This document shows positions 48,293-58,400 of a stretch of 64,000 bases of DNA, one piece after another. The notes beneath the pieces were generated by a model. That model saw nothing but the letters and a program-made list of their open reading frames with translations. It was not told the DNA's origin and did no database searches. Positions within the stretch are counted from its first letter, which is position 1; every line of letters starts with the position of its first letter. A program made the position numbers and the translations under genes. The DNA is from Limnomonas spitsbergensis (taxonomy: Eukaryota; Chlorophyta; Chlorophyceae; Chlamydomonadales), in NCBI GenBank assembly GCA_037349105.1, contig JAYJMM010000052.1, positions 1-64,000 of the forward strand, read 5' to 3'.

Positions 48293-48391
48293 GGGGAGCA
48301 GCCGCCTGGCATACTTGACCGAGCTGGGTAGTAGGAAGGTACATTTGTGAGTTGTGACAAATACGAAGGTGCTGGATAATAACTGTTTGCC

Positions 48392-48715
48392 TCACTCGTG
48401 ATATTTTCTGAGCACAGTTGCCTCATCTACCAAGAAATGTTGGCTAACTGCAAGTATAATACTGGCAAAATTTCGGTGGTGGCTTAAGATGCTGAAAGAG
48501 AGAGTGTCTTCTTTCTTCATGTTCAGATCGAAAACTGCTTCGCGGTGTAGGCGTATTGTTTTTAAAAGGGTCTTGTGCAGCATCACTCCCGGCACAACGT
48601 ACAATCCAAGGTCAACTTCATGATTCATCGTTCCCTGTAGAAACTGGCGCGCAATCACATTATCACGACGTGTACAATTGAAGGAATAGAAGAACGCCTT
48701 GTATTCATGATTCAA
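48392..48715 (-). CDS. Hypothetical protein, 107 codons
   Basis: An ATG-initiated frame of balanced, protein-like composition (MNHEYKAFFYSFNCTRRD..., LYVVPGVMLHKTLLKTIRLH). I recognise no domain. It lies just beyond the satellite edge, with the palindrome at 48752-48834 immediately upstream. It could be an exon of a larger gene or a fragment. Confidence 0.3.
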   Translation of the reverse strand: MNHEYKAFFYSFNCTRRDNVIARQFLQGTMNHEVDLGLYVVPGVMLHKTLLKTIRLHREAVFDLNMKKEDTLSFSILSHHRNFASIILAVSQHFLVDEATVLRKYHE

Positions 48716-48751
48716 ATCTCACGAGATGAGCTTTGGCATCGACGTACATGG

Positions 48752-48834
48752 CCAACAGGGTCAACAGGGTTTTCGGACGCAGATAGAGGTGGAATTCCAC
48801 CTCTGTGTCCGAAAACCCTGTTTACCCTATTGTT
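48752..48834. repeat. Near-perfect palindrome / fold-back element 1
   Basis: Two arms (each with AACAGGGTTTTCGGAC) meet at GGTGGAATTCCACC. The left arm has a 4-nt insertion (CGCAGATAGAGG against CACAGAGG), and the outer arms repeat AACARGGT. A single-stranded copy would form a hairpin of about 30 bp. Confidence 0.85.
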
Positions 48835-48919
48835 CACAGATTTCACTTCGAAATCTCCCGTTTGTTTATTCCCATTATATATTGATTGCTCGTCACACCA
48901 GAAACTGTGAGTGGTGCAA

Positions 48920-49645
48920 ATGAAGCAATCTGACAAGATCCAGAAGCACTCGCCGACGTTCCGTTCTGCGTGGAGAGAGTTCAAGCAGGAACGGACGTCA
49001 TTCAGGGTACGTACCCACACCAGAGTAGGCCCTCATCCTTGGCTTAATATATAAGAAGGCATGATGCATGTTCAATAAAGTAAGCAATCACATAAACTTC
49101 TCTAACTAGGTATTTCGACCATGGGCCCTGATCAAGTCTTCTACCGGCTGGGGCTGCAAGAATTGGGAGGGAACGTTTGCAAGTTGCAGCTCGTGATGGA
49201 CCTCGCAACAGCATTTGGCTCTCCCAATATGCAGCAGGTAATTCATCAGCATGGGAAGGGGGCATGAGAAGATTGCTTGAGCGCATGGGAAGGGGACATG
49301 CGTGCATGGGAGGGATGCATGGGCACAAGGGAACGGCAGACGCATGTAATCATTTGTTAGGGCCATGCTTTGAAAATGTGTGCTTTTAAAAATTTGCTTG
49401 CAACGATACATACAGAGATTGGACAGCACCTTGGCAGGGGAAAGAGCCAGCGCCTTGGTTCTCGAAACCGTTGCTCACAGTAAGATTCACATCGTTATGC
49501 AAGCATATTTTATGAGCGTGCCTCCATGCATTCCCTTATGTGCATCTTTCGTTGATGATGCCAAGCTACCTGTTCTTTCGCAGCTGTCATCTCCCAACAC
49601 TGTGAGAAATATCCAGGCCTTATCCATCCTTATAATCGACAATAA
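48920..49645 (+). CDS. Candidate four-exon gene, product unknown
   Basis: My splice model. Exon 1 begins with ATG 48920 (MKQSDKIQKHSPTFRSAWRE...) and ends at a GTACGT/GTACCC donor near 49006-49010. Exon 2 is 49110-49237 (ACTAG acceptor, ATGCAGCAG|GTAATT donor) encoding MGPDQVFYRLGLQELGGNVC and LVMDLATAFGSPNMQQ. Exon 3 is 49416-49479 (ACATACAG acceptor, A|GTAAGA donor; RLDSTLAGERASALVLETVA). Exon 4 is 49584-49645 (TTCTTTCGCAG acceptor). Phases match from exon 2 to exon 4; joining exon 1 in frame needs the weaker GTACCC donor. The last codons enter the CCTTAT-rich repeat region, so the natural C-terminus may be lost. No domain recognised. Intron 2 carries GCATGGGAAGGGG repeats. Confidence 0.45.
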
Positions 49646-50075
49646 GGCCACAATAAGACAAGAATAAGGATGGATAAGACTTGTATTATATGGGATAAGC
49701 CGAGGATAAGAATACTGCAAATCATGGGGATTACATCACTTAGGGATAAGGGCTGTTTAAGGAGTCCTTATAGCTCCTTATAACCATTATAAACGAAAAG
49801 CAAATCGTTATATGGCTTTAAGGAGGTGTTAAGCTCCTTATAACCACTGTTAGGCGCAATTAAAATACCCTTAAACTCAAGCTTAAAATACCCTTAAACT
49901 CAGGCTTAAATTGCCCTTAAACTCTGGCTTAAAATGCCCTTAAAAACTCTGCATCCTTATCACACGCTTATCCATAGAGTCAGAATAAGGTGGTCATAAG
50001 CCCCTTATAACCATTATAAACGAAAAGCAAATCTTTATCCGCTTCAAGGTATCTTTAAGGCTGCCTTAATGCTTA
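49620..50075. repeat. AT-rich CTTAT/TTAAG repeat region
   Basis: Dense short words GGATAAG, CTTATAACC and CCCTTAAACTC. A ~30-bp direct repeat (CCTTATAACCATTATAAACG and onward) occurs near 49780 and 50010, and four GCTTAAAATRCCCTTAAACT units lie around 49860-49945. No gene. The type may be a degraded non-autonomous mobile element. Confidence 0.65.
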
Positions 50076-50135
50076 AAGCTGCACCGACACTCATTTCAGT
50101 ACATCATATCCAATTGTCATTTTGCAAAAGATCCA

Positions 50136-51885
50136 CTATTCACTATCGGACACATCATCCTCCAAGTCACCAAACCCATTCTCCTCAGCAGCAACATCTA
50201 CTCCAGCATTCATCAGAGCATACTGCTGTCTCTGAAGGGGACGCATGTTTCGCCTAGCCCCATCACCAGAAGAGTCGTCATCCTGAGGGCAGCAAAGAGG
50301 CAGCAAATGCATTTTTCAAGATATGCGATGAAATTATAACAAGTAGCTAGGACATACCAATCACAACTAGTAATATCAGAGACACAAATATCGCAAGGAT
50401 AAGCGAGGGGAAAACATTTACATGTTCCACATGCTCGGCCATGTCCGCCGTGTTGAGGGACTTGAGGCTGACCATCTTGTGACCCTTCGCCGCCACGGGG
50501 CCGCCCGGGCCAAGGCCAAGGCGCTTCGCTGCCAGGTTGGCTTGTCTCCTCTTTCCCACCTCAGTTGCAGCAGCATCGGAAGCGCTTGGCATCTTTGGCA
50601 TCACTCGATCCTTCCCCGTCCTGCCTTTTTCGCCTTCTTGCTTGCCCGATCTGCCTAGGCTAGTTCTGGAACTGCCAAAGGTCCCATGGCTCGTTCAGGT
50701 GCAACGGCTGCCAGAACTGCCAGGGGTGGCTGATGTGGTGCGGCGGTTGCATGGGCTGTTGGCTGAGCTTGTTGAATCATCTGGGCAGTTGATGTCGTGG
50801 CAGTGGGCGGTGTTGCTTCTGGATACGTAAGTGTCCTCTTCGCTTTTGCTCTCTGTAAAGCGTACAAATGCTAGTTTAGGCCAACATGGTTTATTTGTTG
50901 TGTAACTATTAAAGCAGATAATATACATGATCCACCTTTGTAGAAACTCATTTCAATCAAACAAGTCACAACAACTGGAACTCACCGCCATCAAGTCGGA
51001 CAGTGCTTCGGGGATAATGTCAGGTGTTGCAGTTGTCGTGACATGGGCCGTCGTTCTTGGCAGCATAGATGATCCCCTCGAAGATCTCACGCATGAGGTG
51101 GACCCCTTCAGGATTTGATACCTGTTGTTCTGATGCATACCCTTTCAGTGCAAGGTAAAACCTACATGCAGAGCAAAGCAGACATTTTGGGGCTTGCATG
51201 CAAACGCACCACCGTGGTTGTGCATGCCAGCACATGCATGGAAGTAGGTGGCAAATAAAACTCACCCTTCGTCGTCCCTTGGCCAACAGTTATCTGCCAG
51301 CATGATTGCAATCTTGTGGCTCCTGTAACAATGAAGATATTCATGATGAGAAGAGTAGATGATCGTTCATATACCGGTATATCATGCCATACTGATAAAT
51401 AATTGTCTTACTCACTAAGAGGAAACTCCTGAGCACGAGCTACGTTTCCCAAGTACTAATGATGCCTTGTTACTCGCCTGACAGAGGGTTTCTTGTCCCT
51501 TGTCGTCGTTGCCTCTCCCTTGCGCGAGCGAGATCGGCTATGCTGGCCCTCACACTGAAGTGCGCCGCCTTTGGGAACTGCGGAGAATAAATACATTTAG
51601 TACACCCATAAACTAATGCCATGCACGTTTCACTCAGATCTGACCTGGCAGCTTTCAAAACTTACGCAGTGCAAGCTTCACCGCAGCCTTGACAGTAATA
51701 GAGGGCCGCTCCCCGTCGACGAAAGCATCCCCTAGGAAATCCAGAGTGTGGCTGGAACCACAACAGAAGTCCGATATCTGCTGGGCAAATTGCTGGGGAT
51801 CCACTGTGCACTCTTCTCCGTTGATCGAAAGTGATAGCTCGTAAAAAACAATGGCCGTGCTTTTGGATAGGACATCCTTGATCAT
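50136..51885 (-). CDS. Six-exon gene with acidic C-terminus; two in-frame TGA codons
   Basis: My model, minus strand: 51666-51885, 51478-51577, 51266-51322, 50986-51161, 50422-50852, 50136-50282. Every junction keeps phase. Donors are GTAAGT, GCGAGT (a GC-AG intron), GTGAGT, GTGAGT and GTAAAT; acceptors end CCGCAG, TTACAG, TGTAG, TTACAG and CTCAG. Segments: MIKDVLSKSTAIVFYELSLS..., an Arg/Ser-rich patch, SHKIAIMLADNCWPRDDEG, FYLALKGYASEQQ, GVHLMREIFEGIIYAAKNDG, a Ser/Thr/Cys-rich stretch, a Lys/Ala-rich stretch, and an acidic end (GDLEDDVSDSE, then TAG). The same frame is broken by TGA at 51020-51022 and 50695-50697, each fitting CGA-to-TGA. It is therefore either a recent pseudogene or stops after exon 4. 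I recognise no family. An upstream exon before 51885 is possible. Confidence 0.6.
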
Positions 51886-52066
51886 CCGAAGGACGTCGGT
51901 GGGGGACGAATTAGGACGACTGGTTTGAGACAGGAACCGTCATTGTCGCCTGCGTGGATGAATAATCTTAAGCTTTTACTGCCTCCCATTTAAAACACCG
52001 AATGCAGAACAAGGCGCTGTGTTAGGCTAGCGCAAGTGCAAGTGGTGGAACCACATAGCAAATACG

Positions 52067-52167
52067 TGTCCACACCCTGTTCCACACCGTATGAATTCTT
52101 TCATACTTGACAAAACCACTGAATTCAGTGTTTTTGTCAAGTATGAAAGGTGTGTGGGAGTGGACAT
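52067..52167. repeat. Near-perfect palindrome / fold-back element 2
   Basis: Inner arms CTTTCATACTTGACAAAA...TTTTGTCAAGTATGAAAG meet at CTGAATTCAG with one mismatch. Outer arms share TGTCCAC and CACACC. It lies between two divergent gene models, at the start of the plus-strand exon. Confidence 0.85.
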
Positions 52168-52463
52168 CAATCGACGACGACGTCACGATCGTTAAGGTGG
52201 TGGAGGGTCTTTACCTTGACGTCGCCGAGCTGCTGGCTCAGTTTTCCAAGATGACTGCCCCAGAGCTAGGAGAATTTATGAAGCTTAGCGGGTACTACGT
52301 TGTCGAGCTTTTTGAAAGCGCAGAGGAACTGTTTACTTCTGGCCTTGGTGGCCTCTTCTCCAGTGCAGAAGACATGGGATCCTATATGTTCCAGCTTACC
52401 AAGGGGGTCAAGGAAGAGGATATCAACATCTTTGATGTAGTCGTCTGCACCAACGACGCCCGG
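52143..52463 (+). CDS. Hypothetical exon, 107 codons
   Basis: ATG at about 52143, inside the right arm of the palindrome, followed by a protein-like frame: DDDVTIVKVVEGLYLDVAEL, KMTAPELGEFMKLSGYYVVE, a Gly/Ser/Phe patch and KEEDINIFDVVVCTNDAR. It ends at a plausible CGG|GTGAAT donor. Beyond that point the frame is made of the first 138-bp repeat. It is divergent from the six-exon gene. Its phase (0) does not match the next plus-strand exon I can find (55490, needs phase 1), so intermediate exons are missing or it is a separate gene. Family unknown. Confidence 0.4.
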
Positions 52464-54095
52464 GTGAATACATGTAGTTGGATGGTGCACTAGTAGGGGA
52501 CTGACTAGGTAGCCCAGAGGCCATTGATAACACATCAGTGATGCGCTGCATAGTAGAAGCCAATCAATATCGCTGCCGTTCCAGCTAACTTGTGTTATGA
52601 GGTCCCTTCATGGATGCATGTAGTCGGATGGTGAACTAGTAGGGGACTAGCCCAGAGGCCAATGATAACACATCAGTGATGCGCTGCAAAGTGGAAGCCA
52701 ATCAATGTCGCTGCCGTTTCAGCTAACTTGTGTTATGAGGTCCCTTCATGGATACATGTAGTTGGATGGTGAACTAGTAGGGGACTAGCCCAGAGGCCAA
52801 AGATAACACATCAGTGATGCGTTGCAAAGTGGAAGCCAATCAATATCGCTGCCGTTCCAGCTAACTTGTGTTATGAGGTCCCTTCATGAATGCATGTAGT
52901 CGGATGGTGAACTAGTAGGGGATTAGCCCAGAGGCCAATGATAACACATCAGTGATGCGCTGCAAAGTGGAAGCCAATCAATGTCGCTGCCGTTTCAGCT
53001 AACTTGTGTTATGAGGTCCCTTCATGGATACATGTAGTTGGATGGTGAACTAGTAGGGGACTAGCCCAGAGGCCAAAGATAACACATCAGTGATGCGTTG
53101 CAAAGTGGAAGCCAATCAATATCGCTGCCGTTCCAACTAACTTGTGTTATGAGGTCCCTTCATGGATGCATGTAGTTGGATGGTGAACTAGTAGGGGACT
53201 AGCCCAGAGGCCATTGATAACACATCGGTGATGCGCTGCAAAGTGGAAGCCAATCAATATCGCTGCCGTTCCAGCTAACTTGTGTTATGAGGTCCCTTCA
53301 TGGATACATGTAGTCGGATGGTGAACTAGTAGGGGACTAGCCCTGAGGCCAATTATAACACATCGGTGATGCGCTGCATAGTGGAAGCCAATCAATATCG
53401 CTGCCGTTCCAGCTAACTTGTGTTATGAGGTCCCTTCATGGATGCATGTAGTCGGATGGTGAACTAGTAGGGGACTAGCCCTGAGGCCAAAGATAACACA
53501 TCAGTGATGCGTTGCAAAGTGGAAGCCAATCAATATCGCTGCCGTTCCAACTAACTTGTGTTATGAGGTCCCTTCATGGATACATGTAGTCGGATGGTGA
53601 ACTAGTAGGGGACTAGCCCAGAGGCCAATGATAACACATCGGTGATGCGCTGCATAGTGGAAGCCAATCAATATCGCTGCCGTTCCAGCTAACTTGTGTT
53701 ATGAGGTCCCTTCATGGATGCATGTAGTCGGATGGTGAACTAGTAGGGGACTAGCCCAGAGGCCATTGATAACACATCAGTGATGCGTTGCAAAGTGGAA
53801 GCCAATCAATATCGCTGCCGTTCCAGCTAACTTGTGTTATGAGGTCCCTTCATGGATGCATGTAGTCGGATGGTGAACTAGTAGGGGACTAGCCTAGAGG
53901 CCATTGATAACACATCAGTGATGCGTTGCAAAGTGGAAGCTAATCAATGTCGCTGCCGTTCCAGCTAACTTGTGTTAAGAGGTTCCTTCATGGACACATG
54001 TAGTAGTGTAATGTTCCACAAGTAGGAGATTGTAGCCCAATAGCCATTGATAACACATCAGTGATGCGCTGCAAAGTAGAAGCCAATCAATAAAT
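52464..54095. repeat. 138-bp tandem repeat, ~12 copies
   Basis: GAGGTCCCTTCATGG recurs every 138 bp (52599, 52737, 52875, 53013 and on). Units carry CTAGTAGGGGACTAG and GATAACACATC boxes. The first (with an insertion) and last units are the most diverged, and the middle units differ by a few bases. Confidence 0.93.
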
Positions 54096-54379
54096 ATGTG
54101 TAACGTAATTGATACAATAGTCAAAACATGGCACATGGCCTTTCGATGGTCCCACCATACGTCATGGCATGGCCTTCGATATTGTATAGTGTAAGAATAT
54201 TACCGGCAGAACTCTTGACCAGATTGCAACGAACATGACGTGAGAGCACACTGTGCCGAGTTTCTGCAGTCCGGCACAAGCCTTTTAGCATGCGTATTGC
54301 CAATCGGATTGTCTGTGTAAGAGAGCTTTACCATTACAATCACTAACTGTCTCCGTATGTTGGCAGTAATGTCAAGCGC
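54096..54379. other. Anonymous spacer
   Basis: A 60-codon minus-strand frame (54121-54303) is present but unsupported. Confidence 0.4.
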
Positions 54380-55295
54380 CTGTCAAGCGCATTGAGGGGG
54401 ATCCTGTCGCTGCCACCGCTGCCGCTGTTGCGCCGGGTGTTGCTCCCAGGTGCATGCCTCCCAAGCGCAGCGGGAGGGATCCCTGTTGCTGCCACTGCTG
54501 CCGTTGTTGCACCGTGTGCCGCTCCCAGCTGCCTGCCAAGCGCAACGGCCAGTCAAGCGCAGCGAGGGGGGGCCAACTTCCTCCACCACTGCCACTGTTG
54601 CGCCGGGGGGCGGTCCCAGCAGCCTGCCAAGCGCAGCGGCGGGGATTCCTGTCGCTACCACCGCTGTCGCTGTTGCGCCGGGTGCCGCTCCTAGCTGCCT
54701 GCCAAGTGTAGCGGGGGGGATCCCTGTCGCTGCCACCATTGTTGTTGTTGCGCCGGGTGCCGCTCCCAGCTGCATGCAGAGCGCAGCGGGGACGATGCCT
54801 GTCGCTGCCACCGCTGCCACTGATTCGCCGGGTGCTGCTCCCAGCTGCTTGCCAAGTGCAGCGGGGGGGATCCCTGCCGTTGCCACCGCTGCCGCTGTTG
54901 CGTTGGGTGCCGCTCACAACCGCCTCTTAAGCCCAGCCAGGGAGGCCCTACTGCTGCCACCGCTGCTACTCTTGCACCGGGGCCGCTCCAAACGGCCTGT
55001 CAAGCGCAGCGAGGGGGGGCCTTGCCTCCGCCACCGCTGCCGCTATTGCGCTGGTAGCTGCTCCCAGCTGCCTGCCATGTGCAGCGAGGGGAGCCTTGCA
55101 GCTGCCACTGCTGCTGCAGTTGTGTTGGGTGCCGCTCACAACAGCCTGTCAAGTGCAGCGAGGGAGGGCCCTGTTTCAGCCACCGTTGCCGCTGTTGCGC
55201 TGGGTGCCGCTCTCAGCGGCCTGTCAAGCGCAGCGAGGGGGGATTTGCATCTGCCACCGCTGCTGTCTTTGGGCCGGGTGCCCCTCCCAGTGGCC
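54380..55295. repeat. GC-rich 75-78-bp minisatellite, ~12 copies
   Basis: Units contain CGCTGCCACCGCTGCCGCTG, TTGCGCCGGGTGCCGCTCCC and AGCGCAGCGGGGGGGATCC. Starts at 54400, 54478, 54644, 54719, 54794 and 54869 give 75-78 bp. As both lengths are multiples of three, long frames stay open on both strands (plus 54450-55469, minus 54372-54917) as 25-residue Ala/Pro/Gly repeats. I treat these as repeat-derived. Confidence 0.88.
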
Positions 55296-55489
55296 ATACG
55301 GTACCAACCACTACACGCGCTTTTGGATAGGCCATTTCAATTGAACATGATACATATAAATGTTGTAGCAACCAGCAGGCACGTAGCGCTCTATCGGGAG
55401 GCAAATTGGTGCCCCCTTAAAGCCGCTTTAAAGCGTCCTTATTGGTTAAGGGTGCTTAAGCGTGTATAAAGTGTGGATATTTTTCACAG

Positions 55490-58400
55490 TGCAAGTACCA
55501 CACCTTTTCCAGTCGGATGCTTGTTTCCTAGACGTGGGGCATGGTGCAGGCCTGCCACTGTTCCTTTTGCACTTCATGCACAATGTGCAGATGTTGCTCG
55601 GTCTGGAGATTTGCCCTGTCAAGGCCAGCAAGTCTGTAGCCATCCTATCGACGCTATCCAGCTGGTTCGAGGCGCGAGGCCGTCCTATGCCCCTCACTAG
55701 GCTACATTGCGCCAGCATCAAGGACTTCCGGTCACTAGAGCCAGCAACTGTGATCTTCATCTTCTCTGCGGGATGGTGCAAGGAAGATTTGCTCACGCTG
55801 GGCTGGTTATTCCTCCAGTCGACTACCAGCACCGCTCTGCTTGTGGTGGACAGGGGCAGTGCGCCCCTCATGGAGAATCTCGGCTTCACAGCGGCAGATG
55901 TCGTGGACCAGGCCTTGGGGCCCGTCAAGACACAAGGAAGTGGCGAGCAATTGCAAGCTCATCTTCTGCAGAAGGTTTCCGGTATGCTAGACAATAATAG
56001 ATGATGAACCATGGAGATATCCGCACACTTGGAATCCATGGTTGAGGCGCTTGTTCCAGAGGGGCGCATGGGGGACCCCTGGAAACTTCACACCCTTAAC
56101 CCCTGAGCATTGAACCCCTGAACCCCTGGACACTGAACCCCTGAACACTGAACCCCTGAACACCCTTAACCCCTGGAAACTGCACACTCGTAACCCTTGA
56201 ACACTGAACCCCTGGAAAATGCACACCCTTAACCCCTAAACACCCAAAACCCCTGGAAACATGAACCCTTAACCCCTGAACACCCTTAACTCCTGAAAAC
56301 ATGCACACCCTAAACCCCTGTGACACAATCACTGCCCCTTTTTGTCAACCCCTCATAGGCGTGCTGCCCTGCCGCCAGGCCCGTCTGCGCGAGCTGCTCA
56401 CCCTTCCTTCTTGGCACAGCGATGGGTCCGATCTGGTGATTGCATGCGAACGAGCATACGTGCTGACCCAGCAATACGCTGCTAAAGCAAAGCGTCATCA
56501 TGATGCGTCTCGGACCGCTATGGGGCAAAACCAGCGTCAGCACAGGCAGGATGTTTTGAGTGCAGCCAAGCTTGCTTTAGAGTGTGCGAGTGATGCATCA
56601 CTCTCGGCTCGCATTTCATATAGTTGGAAGGACAGGACAGGATCCAGCGGCTTCATTTTCATCGAATCTAGCAAGGAGGGAGAGGAGGTGGAGGAGGCGG
56701 GGTTTTCGGCCGGAATGCCCATGTGCCTGGACTCACCGCAGCCTACGCGCGGGGAGGTAGCGGAGGTCCTGTCTAGTGGAGGTCCCGAGCGAGAGCTTGA
56801 GCCTCATACCGTCACATGTGAGCAGCGAGCATGGAGGGCCTTGGGCGCAGCAGAGTCAGCTATGAACCTGACCAAGATGACCACGGTGGTGCAGCATGAG
56901 TTGCCGTGCACCTTGGCTGAGGTCAGCTCAGCAGTAGCAGGGAGCTGGCGAGAGACTTTTGAGACAGAAAGGTGCTTCATGGAGCCGGATGCCGTCAAGT
57001 CAGCTCAAAGCAGGGTCACATGGGGCGCCCTCCTCAGCCTCGCACCAAAGCAATGGCTCAAGTGCGATGTCATGAACGCCTACATGAACCTCCTTCAAGT
57101 TGGTGTCATCTATGTTGTTTTCACTTGCCTGTATTGAGGCTGTATAAGACTGCAATGTTTTATTGAGTGCATATGATTGCTTCATGCTTTGCCCTTATCC
57201 TTTCGTATGAGAAATGCAGCCTTGATCCGGTATAATTCAGTAGCTCCTTGGACAGTAAGAAAATTATGAGAATCTGTTATTTCCTCCCCTATGTAGGTGC
57301 GCAACAAGGAGACGTCGTTACCAAGGGTTGTATTCTTCAAACACCTAGTTTGCGGGTTTGCTGGTCCCGGAGCCAGCAGGCTCCTACGTGTACCCGAAGT
57401 TCAAATGGGCAGTGCTGGAGGACACACAGCTTTTCTTCTTCCTTGTGAACGTGAACAAGAACCACTGGATCGGAGCTGTGGTGGATGTTATGGGCGAGAG
57501 GCTATTCGTCATGGACCCACTTGACGAGGTAAATTTAAACATGTGATACACTTGCGTTTTGCTACATGCGCCCATGCACCCTTCCCATGTGCCCATGCAC
57601 CGTTCCCCTCGACTCATGCACCCCTCACCATGCACCCTTCCCCATGGGCCCATATGATCTTCCCCTGCGCCCATGCATCCTTCATTCCTTCCCCATGCGC
57701 CCCTGCCCCCTTCACGTGCATCCATGCATTCTTCCCATTCGCCCATGCACCCGTCCCATGTGCCCACGAACATTCCCGTGCGCCCATGCTATCATGCCAT
57801 GCGCCCATGCACCCTCCCCTTCAGGAATGCAGAAATTCAGCTTCACCCAGAAGGACATGTACCGACTACGAGTTGTAGTGCTTCACGAACTCTTGACTTT
57901 CTCATAGATTTCTGTCATGCCTTGTGACTTCGGTCGTGCCTGCTGATTTCAGTCATGCCTAGTGACTTCGGTCATGTCTGACTTTAGTCTTGCCTAGTAG
58001 TGACATCAAGCATGATGAAACCTGGCGATCTACGAGAGGCGCATTCATAGGTGTCTTATGTTGCTGTTTTACCCATGGCCTGATTTTGATTTACTTGCTC
58101 ATAACAGTCTGAATTTATCTGGTATTCTTACTTGGTCCTAAAGTAGTTACTTATAATGAACAGTTTATCATGGGGTTTCTTCTGTCTTTTGAAGAGGGCT
58201 GAATGAATGCGATGCTGTCGTTGTCCAAGCGCGCAAATTCAGAAGGAGGATATGTGTACATGTTTAGACCCGCGTGGGGCTGGTAGGGAACGTCCGAACG
58301 GTGTGAAGGTTAGAGAAGTAAGGATAAAAACCGGTCAACTTGGAATGGAAAGTCCAGGCATATAAATTGTCATCTTTGTTCAATACGATTATTTTGTTAT

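Noticed and set aside
54372..55469. A 339-codon plus-strand and a 181-codon minus-strand protein
   Set aside because: Both are 25-residue translations of the 75-78-bp minisatellite on opposite strands. Neither has a start context or domain.
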